Below, in pieces: positions 56,936 through 64,000 of a stretch of DNA of 64,000 nt. The position numbers and the translations under genes are program-made. The stretch covers positions 186,001 through 250,000 of the forward strand of contig JAYKKR010000020.1 in the NCBI GenBank assembly GCA_036971615.1. Direction: 5' to 3'. Below the pieces are notes generated by a model, which did not search any database, was not told the DNA's origin, and was given only the letters and a program-made list of their open reading frames with translations. How positions within the stretch are numbered: the first letter of the stretch is position 1; every line of letters begins with the position of its first letter. The stretch is from Amyloporia xantha (lineage: Eukaryota; Basidiomycota; Agaricomycetes; Polyporales; Adustoporiaceae).

Positions 56936-59900
56936 CTCTCCTCCAGATCTCATACCAGATCCTGTCTCTCCACAGTGATTGAAATTCGACCCCAGGCACA
57001 TCCCAACGCCCGAGTGCGACTCTGCTGCGAGCCGTGTCTGCGAGCCGTGTCTGCGAGCCGATGGCCGTGCGTGACTCCTCGCTGCAACCCATCCGCGCAC
57101 TGGCGATGTGCTGGAGCCACGCGACGTCTCGAGTGGCTGTGTTGAGAGAGCGGCCGATCGGGAGAGCCGATCGAGGGTTCAGGAAGCGGGAATACCATTT
57201 CCATAGATAGCAACTACCTTTTCCTCCGTTCCTGAACTCTTTCTCCCTCCTCCGGCTTCTTCCTCCTCCGCCTTGCCTATCCCGGCACGCCCGCCGCCCC
57301 TCCCGCCCCGAGGCACCTGAGCCCCGCTCGCCGCACTGCCACTGGCGCTCGCCGACGTCCCGACAACCGCGGGCATGCGGCCACTGCAGACCCACGCCCT
57401 GCGAGCGTCCGCACCCAGGGTTGACAGCCCCTGGGCTCCATCGCCCAGCCTTTCGTGCTCCTGGGCATACTCCTACCGTCTCTAGCACCTTCCGTCGACC
57501 ATCTACCTAGCAACTCACCAACTCGTCAGTGGCACTCTCGGCGCCCATTCCGTTCCGTCCCCGATGGCCCTAACCACTCTCTCCCGTGACCAGTGGCCAC
57601 TCTATTGCCCAGAGCATTCGTCGATCGAGACCTCTGGCAGCCTGCGACATCCTCCCTGCTGCGGCCCTCGCGGCCTCGCACGCCCCGGCCGAACATTCCA
57701 ACGCAGTCAACTTACTTATTTATGCTATCTACCCTGTCGCGCGCCCCATGGGCCACGGCGCCGGCCACTTGCCAGGATGAAAGAAAGCAAAGCGCTTAAT
57801 TACGATACCTCATGTTTCACGCCTTGCCACAACGCCACCACGTTCTCCCCCGGGCCCCCGCTCTCTTCACGTTGCCTATCTCGCAGCAGCCGCCGGCTCG
57901 CGTTTTACCCCCGCGGATGCATCCGCCGCCCCACGTCGCCCACATGCACCTCGGCCGCGCAAGCCTCGCTGTGTGTCCCTCCTGGTTACCGTCCCCCGAA
58001 GCACGGATCGCATCGATCGTCCTGAGGCTGCTCAAGTTTCGGCGCTCTATCGATGGGCGACTCGCAGGGCGTCACACGATGTGTCCATTACAAGTACATG
58101 CATCACTCGTCGGTACGTCTCAAAGAGGGGTGGGTATGGCATACATGATCCATATACATATAAGGCACGGCACCCGTCTATCATAGTAAGGAGTACGTGT
58201 GCTATGTACCATGTATGCGCAGGTGCTTGCGCATCTTGTCTTCACGAGCCTGCGAAGGTTGAAGGAAGTATCTACTCTGCTCACAGGAGACTGCCCGAAC
58301 GACGCATTAGCAATTCGACCGCTGCAGCTGGTCGCATTTGAACTATGACTGGCGCTGAACTCGAGTTGAGATGGTACCACCTGATATAGTCTGGCAGATG
58401 ATCAGGCAGCCCTATCAGGCAGCATTGCTCGGCGCCCACTTTCAGTAGCTTCTCGAGTTCGATTCCAGCACGGCCCAGGTACACACTGTCAGTACTGTAC
58501 ACAATGCAAATACTGTACACCTGAGGTCCATACTCTGCATCCTCCACTATCACTACAATGGCTGGACTTATAATAGACTCTGGAACCGAGTCCACCTCAC
58601 TTTCACGATGGCCCTGGCCGGTGCGTCCCGCAAGTTATCACCGACTCCGCCTGACATGTCCGTGAATCAATGATGCCTTCCCTGCGGATGCCTTTCTCAG
58701 CTCTGTCGGACGAAACAACTCCAGATTCGATCTCGACGGGCTCGACGGACCCCGGTCTCATGATGATGCATGATGTGGATGTCGACGTCGCCGGTGACCA
58801 GCGATACGAGAGCGAGCCCACCCCGGGCGGGCGCCCGCTCGGATGTCCTGCGTATGCGGCATGTGCAGACCCGGAATGGCGGAGGCCATCGTGTCGCTGG
58901 CTGGCTCGCTGGGAGGTGGGATGGCTGCATCGTGGATCGTGTTCCGTCCGCGGTAAGACCGTCGTCGGCGCTCATATGCATGTTGGTGATTTTGGCAAGG
59001 CATGTGCCGATTCCATTCCAGCCCAGCCGCGGTGACAGCCATTCAGGCGTGGAGCTGCTGCGCGCTGGGCGTCGACGAGTCTGTCCCGTCCGAAACGCTG
59101 GCTCAATCGGGCCGCGTCGTGCGTGTGTACTGCCAGGGGGTCGCGCTCTCGCTCACTGCGATGCTTCAGCAGACGCGGACGGCCGGGCTCCTCATTGGCC
59201 ATGGCGAGCCCCGCATTACTCGCGCATCGTGCCATGACTCGACACGCTGCGCCGGACCACTGACCACTGACCACTCGGTGCTCGCGTTCACCGGTGTGCC
59301 ACCGTCCAACGTCCAACGTCCAATATGCAACATTCACCACTCAACGTTCGAAAATCGGCAGTCACCAGAAATGGTCCACTCCGCGCCGCCGGACATGTCG
59401 ATGCATCGTAAGTAGACGCAAGGCACTGGCATACCGGCACTGGCAACCGCCGACCACTTCCCCGGCAGTGATGTTACTTACCATTGCTAGCTATGGCCTC
59501 TCCTCTCCTCCGTCCCCGCGCCCACACCTACGCCACTAGTCTATCAAGCCAGCGATAGACGTGATACCGCCCCTTCGCACTGCACCATCCGGCGCCACCA
59601 GACCGCGACACGTCCTGGTACGCATTGCTGAAACACCCACTAAAAGTATTAGGTGACTACCCGCAGTGACTGATCGTCCCGCGCCACTGAGCTACTGGTA
59701 CTAGGCGTGTACCCACATTATCCAATCCCGTATATCATTATGTATCCCGCACCAAACCGCACTATCCCGCCATGCATATGGGCTAACGATTCACAACCTG
59801 CAGTCTTATAGATCTCCCAAGTCCCGACACCACCGCCGCCGCCAGTGGTCCTGGGTCCTCTCCATTCTTAGAGAACCGACTTGCGCCACTCGCCAAGATC

Positions 59901-60778
59901 GGATCGGGATAGGCGCTAACTCTGTTTCGGAGTCGACGGTTGGTGGCTGCTCGCTCTTATGGAAAGCCATGACTCGCGAGACTAATAAGTATGTTCCTCA
60001 GGGAGACGTGCATGAAAGCTTGAGGATCGGTGCAGAAGTGCTGTACTTGTGCGCCGGCGCCCCGGAGGTGTGGCTGAGGGATTGAGGTATGTTCGTTCGC
60101 CTGTTAGTGGGTCAGTCGTAGCTTGTGCGCATGCACCGTGGGGTGTTGGGTGCAGAGCTGCCTCGCTCTCCTCCCACTCATCTGGGCCGCATCGTTATAA
60201 TTTGGCGAAGTCATCGTGAATATCGGGTTCATGCACGTGCACTGTCACGCGTTCATACCTGAAGTCTTGACAAGCGTCGCGCGCCCAGTCTCCTTTAGGA
60301 GGACAAAGTATACACATCCGTTGTGATCCCAGGCGGAACCCAGGCCATGAGCGACTCAGATGCGATATGGGTTATGCGATGGCGAGCAACGAGGTGTAGG
60401 CACGAAAGGGTGAAGCTCGCAGAATTTTGCAGCGGTGTTATTCCCCTTAGCTGATCTGTTTCTACTAAGTCTCTCTTATACTATTCAGTTTCTCACCTAA
60501 TTATGTGGGAGATCTGTTCGCTTGGCCAGTAGCGGCGTGCGCGCAGGACACCTGTGCGCGACGGAAAGCTACCTGAAAACTGCAGCGCGACTTAGTTTCC
60601 CACTTCCGCGCTCGTCCAACTGAAAGTCTAGTCGGCGGCTCACTACCGTATGAGCGTATTTCCAGTTGTGTATGGATGTGGGTCCGTCACATCGTGCTTC
60701 ATCATTGGCGCGTGATCGCTACACTGCCGTTTAAATAAGAGGCCAGAACACACATACCCTCATCTAATCCCCTCCATC
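56936..60778. other. Long gene-poor stretch
   Basis: About 3.8 kb with no recognisable gene. The first half is GC-rich with many overlapping chance frames, including tandem 15-bp units at about 57024-57060 (GCGAGCCGTGTCTGC). TTTAAATAAG near 60732 is a plausible TATA element for the next gene. Confidence 0.45.
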
Positions 60779-62184
60779 ATGCTAACCGCTTACTTTCTTG
60801 CGTCTACAAAACTTGTCCTGTGGAATGCAGACGACGAGAAGATCGAAGTAGACCCGCCCCTCAAGGAGGATGCCGATCTGCTCGGTCCTGATGTTGGTCC
60901 CCGCCACGCCACACTGGGCCTTGATACCGAAGGGATTGTGGACAGAATTTACGCAGCTACAGGAGAGAAGCCCGTGTTATTGACGATAGTTTCGCAAGCG
61001 AAATATATAGTGAGTGTGGTTATTCACCCTTCGTAGAGGCTTTGTGAACGCCGCCACCAGATCTTGGAAGCGAGTTTAAAGGATGGTACCCGTTGTATCA
61101 TCAAGACAACTGGAGGGAATGATACGCTAGACGATGAGCGTGTACGTTGGGTGCAGGAACACTTCGATAGGGAGTACTCCATGATGTCGTGGATATCGTC
61201 TGTCTCGGACATCCCCTTGCCTAAAGTGTTCTGGAACGGGGTGGCGCATTCTCGCCCTTGCATGATCACCGGGAAGTGCGAAGGTGTCCCCCTCATAGGT
61301 CGTCTGGGGCGCTTGTCTGAGTATCAAAAGGCATGTCAAGTCATGTTGTTTTGCAGGCTTGATATTGATCTAGTCAGCAGACTATCCATCTTAACTCTTT
61401 CGCGAGAATTGCGCTTGCGATGTGGAACATCGCCGGTCCTCAAGGGATAGGAAGCGTCTTGACCTTCCCTGAGAGGGACATCGCCACTTCGGAAACTTCT
61501 CTTCCCGTGCTGGGTTCCTGCCTCGACGCCAGTGATCCAGACACGTCGTTCGCCAAGTGCGATTCCATCTCAGATTACTTCTCCGCCCTTATAGCACACA
61601 AGAAGACTTCGGATACCATCGGCGTGTCTGAACAAGACGTGTATGATGCGTGCGCTACGCTCAATGCTTTGCACGCTCGTATTCAGGGGGACATATCGAG
61701 ATTCGATTCTCACCTTCTGCGATCTGTACCCTCTCCCGCGGAGCTATCCCTGCTCGACGTTCTGATCGACGGTGACGGCTCTATTACCGGGATCATCAAC
61801 TGGGAGTATCACATGGTCAAGCCAGCCATTCTGGCAGCGACGTATCCACCATGGGTGTCTAGCGAAGGGCCCATGGCAGACCCTCGTTTTGCATTCCAGA
61901 GCGAGCAGTTCACGCGTTTCTGGATGGAGAGTCGAGCCGAGTGCCGCAGGCTACGGGGTGAATTTGATGAGGTATGCGCGTAGCCTTTGGGATATTCACA
62001 CGATGTTATGTTGCCTGTGGCGCTCATGTTGAATTTGCAGATCGTCCGCGAACAGGATCCAGAATACTATCGTGCGCTTAACGAGGGGGCTTTCTGTCGA
62101 ACAGCTGAGAGCTGGTTGTACTCCTCCTGGCCAGACCTTGGATGTCGGCAACTCCGAGCATGGATGGACAGTGTAATGATCTAA
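60779..62184 (+). CDS. APH-fold kinase-like protein, predicted pseudokinase
   Basis: Paralog of 39810-41201 with the same four-exon structure and intron positions. Exons: LVLWNADDEKIEVDPP... AKYI; ILEASLKDGTRCIIKTTGG, SMMSWISSVSDIPLPKVFWN, MITGKCEGVPLIGRLGRLSE; TIHLNSFARIALAMWNIAG, GPQGIGSVLTFPERD, ALNALHARIQGDISRFDSHL; IVREQDPEYYRALNEGAFCR, stop 62184. The catalytic HED of the paralog is PAE here (61735-61743), the Asn is Asp (61756), and the metal Asp of IIDWE is Asn (61798, IINWE). All four changes hit catalytic positions while the rest of the frame stays open, pointing to a maintained non-catalytic role. The second intron uses a GC donor (AAG/GCATGT). Function unknown. Confidence 0.75.
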
Positions 62185-62491
62185 GCGCTGTCATTACACG
62201 ACTCCTGTCATTCGGCGCGAGATTTCTGACCATTTGGCGAGAAGAAGAGTTGATACAACGGCTGGGGCAAAGCTTCTGATACTGTTTCAAGATGGAGATC
62301 TTCTGACAGAGATTGTTTGTACATGTATGGGCGTGTTATTCAATGGAGAAATCCTATATAAAGATGAACGACTATGCTCGGCTATATTCAATACAAGTAT
62401 ACGCTAGATCGCTGACCTCAAGAACGGCTGAAGACACCCTGGGATACAATCACGTACACATCTCCAAGACGGCTTCCCTGAGAACTATTCA
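62185..62491. other. Short intergenic between convergent genes
   Basis: No gene seen; shared 3' flanks of the APH-like gene 2 (+) and right-edge F-box gene (-). Confidence 0.5.
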
Positions 62492-64000
62492 TCAATGGCA
62501 AAAATGACTGCGTTTTTCCTCTTCCAGAGCCATTGCCTTCTCCTCATCACTGGCCACTCGCCAAATCAAAGGCGCTATCTGACTACCGTCTGGCATGAGT
62601 TTCGAAATATGCTCATGCTCCCTCTCTACCTGATTATTAGAAAAGCCCCACAAGATGAGAAATTAATCCGATAGGTCATAATCTGAAGGGGAACACACGG
62701 ACCGCTACGCGCCACGTTACGGCCGACATGCAATCGGGAGCCTCAGGCGAGATGCAGCACAGCCTAACGCTCATGCCATCCATCCGCTGGCGAACTGTCC
62801 AATCCGGATCTTTACCACATAATCGGATAATTTCCTGGATCCTGGGAAGAGCATTCGTAATTCTGAGCTTCTCGCAGGACCACGGGCCAGTGTTCGACAT
62901 GCAGGTAGCTATCTCTTCATAGCAGTCTGACGAGAGAGGGTTGAATACATCCAGCGAGGGCGTAGACGGGCGTGAGCGTAAGCACTCATGCGCTATGACA
63001 TTGGGATAGTGCATCAACCTCCCGCAATGAGTGCATTCGAAGAACGCCACTGCGAGGTTCAAATCTTCCGATCCAGTCTGGTCCGAAAGAATTTTTTGCA
63101 ACCTTTCAATGGTCCGTTGTGACCAGATCGAGATTAGTCGCGGGAGGCGGTCTTCCATGGTAGACACCCACTGCCAACTGACGGGCGGTGAGGCAGCATC
63201 GTTATCCAGAATAAGTCGCCGTACTTCTGGCATAAAAGCAACGTCCATGAGGGTAGGCAACCAATTAGTTGAGTCCGTCTCAGGCGCCTGAATGTAGAGA
63301 CTGGAAATGATGGTTTTAAGAGAGCGAAGGCGAGCATATATGCGGTCGTTCCGCCGACAACGAAGGTCGTGTTCGATGACGGAGATAATTTCACTGCGAA
63401 TTTTCTCCCATTCTAGGGGATCAAGAATCAGTAGGTCCTGGGATTAATGATGCGTGTTCTTTACCATGGTCTGTCAGTGGTTTAGCCTTGTAGAGCAGTG
63501 GATGGTGTAAAGTGCGCCAAAATGATTCATGATCCTGGAGCAGATGACCGAAGCCCTCTTCTCGCAATCTTGATGAAATCCTAGAGCCGCGTAAGACGCG
63601 TTGTCAAAACATTTATGGCATGCCTACATTTCCCGCCTTTGCTTCTTGAGCTCATCCAATTCGTTTTCACGATCGGAGGCGATACGCTCACACCATACTT
63701 GGCACTGTGCTGCGAACTAAGTATGCTCAATCAAGCCATGTTCTCGGCGCAATAATCCGGTTGTTACCTCATATATTTGTTTCACCCTCGCTACTTGCTT
63801 CTCACCGAACTTTACCAAGGCATCTGCATTGTTCGCAGCCGCCTCACATTCACTTGTGACTTGCTTAATTTGCGGCACATGGTAAATCTTCATACTAGCA
63901 GATTCTACGCACGCTAGTCCGTACGTGACTGTGGCAGATGGAGTCATCAGGATTACTCACTGTGGTGCGAATTAAGCCACTCCTCCGCGTGGTCTAATAT
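62492..64000 (-). CDS. F-box-family protein, 3' part (5' end beyond right edge)
   Basis: Third member of the edge F-box family. From the edge inward: a helix exon (IYHVPQIKQVTSECEAAANN ... EKQVARVKQIYE), a charged exon (CQVWCERIASDRENELDELK), and a long exon. The long exon runs from about 63450 to 62676: LEWEKIRSEIISVIEHDLRC, MPTLMDVAFMPEVRRLILDN, IERLQKILSDQTGSEDLNLA, AVAFFECTHCGRLMHYPNVI (zinc motif CxxC...H..H), RIQEIIRLCGKDPDWTVRQR. After an intron (GTCCGT...AATCAG) a last exon gives VEREHEHISKLMPDGSQIAP ... EEEKRSHFCH, stop 62492. Unlike 50970-53466 it ends without the C2H2 finger. It overlaps the left-edge gene in the helix region, so the two partial genes are separate copies. Confidence 0.7.

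Noticed and set aside
56928..57488. 186-codon minus-strand frame upstream of the ammonium transporter
   Set aside because: Gly/Arg-rich chance frame in GC-rich DNA; covers the TTATCGCC sites.
1..64000. Idea that left- and right-edge F-box pieces are one gene of a circular molecule
   Set aside because: Both pieces contain the same helix block (HIPQIEQ.../HVPQIKQ...), so they overlap in content and must be two copies.

Overview
The window is nuclear DNA of a filamentous basidiomycete, most likely an Agaricomycete and possibly Polyporales. Genes are split by many short (about 45-75 nt) GT-AG introns. The gene content is typical of these fungi: several F-box families with no close relatives outside basidiomycetes, multi-intron transporters, a WrbA-type quinone reductase carrying an N-terminal MCF extension, and a Tad-like LINE. 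All assignments were made by reading the sequence; no database search was run.

Layout. 1-1004: 5' part of an F-box gene running off the left edge (- strand). About 1.56-13.27 kb: a tandem segmental duplication of roughly 5.8 kb. Each unit holds a GABA/amino-acid permease and a receptor-like, Cys-rich, single-pass membrane protein. Unit A (about 1.56-7.34 kb) is decayed in both genes. Unit B (about 7.35-13.27 kb) keeps an intact permease and carries a MITE that unit A lacks. 15.2-16 kb: an unknown single-pass membrane protein. 17.5-36.3 kb: three more copies of the receptor-like family (C +, D -, E +), interleaved with a probable mitochondrial protein, an SSU1/TDT anion exporter, an F-box/nucleotidyltransferase-like protein, an F-box protein and a 5'-truncated LINE. 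36.7-43.5 kb: HpcH/HpaI aldolase, a possible small zinc-motif gene, an APH-fold kinase-like gene and WrbA. 46.9-53.5 kb: an MFS transporter and a second member of the edge F-box family, which carries a frameshift. 54.3-56.7 kb: a MEP/AMT ammonium transporter. 60.8-62.2 kb: a second APH-like paralog whose catalytic residues are replaced. 62.5-64 kb: 3' part of a third F-box family member running off the right edge.

The most interesting system is the five-copy receptor-like family (A 5.77-7.34, B 11.29-13.26, C 17.54-19.20, D 25.89-27.62, E 34.69-36.34 kb). Its architecture is signal peptide, Cys-rich ectodomain, Ser/Thr stalk, Gly-rich transmembrane helix, basic stop-transfer and cytosolic tail. 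The tail ends in a conserved PPxY-type motif in B, C and D. All five genes contain a 6-nucleotide microexon (GTTYTA or close) coding the Phe-Tyr that joins ectodomain to stalk. The form resembles fungal wall/stress sensors of the Mid2/Wsc shape, but the ectodomain is a different, apparently uncharacterised family.

There is also a nitrogen-uptake theme (two GABA-type permeases, one ammonium transporter). GATA-type motifs lie upstream of all three, including three exact copies of TTATCGCC upstream of the ammonium transporter. Long stretches (13.3-15.2, 43.5-46.9, 56.9-60.8 kb) show no recognisable gene.
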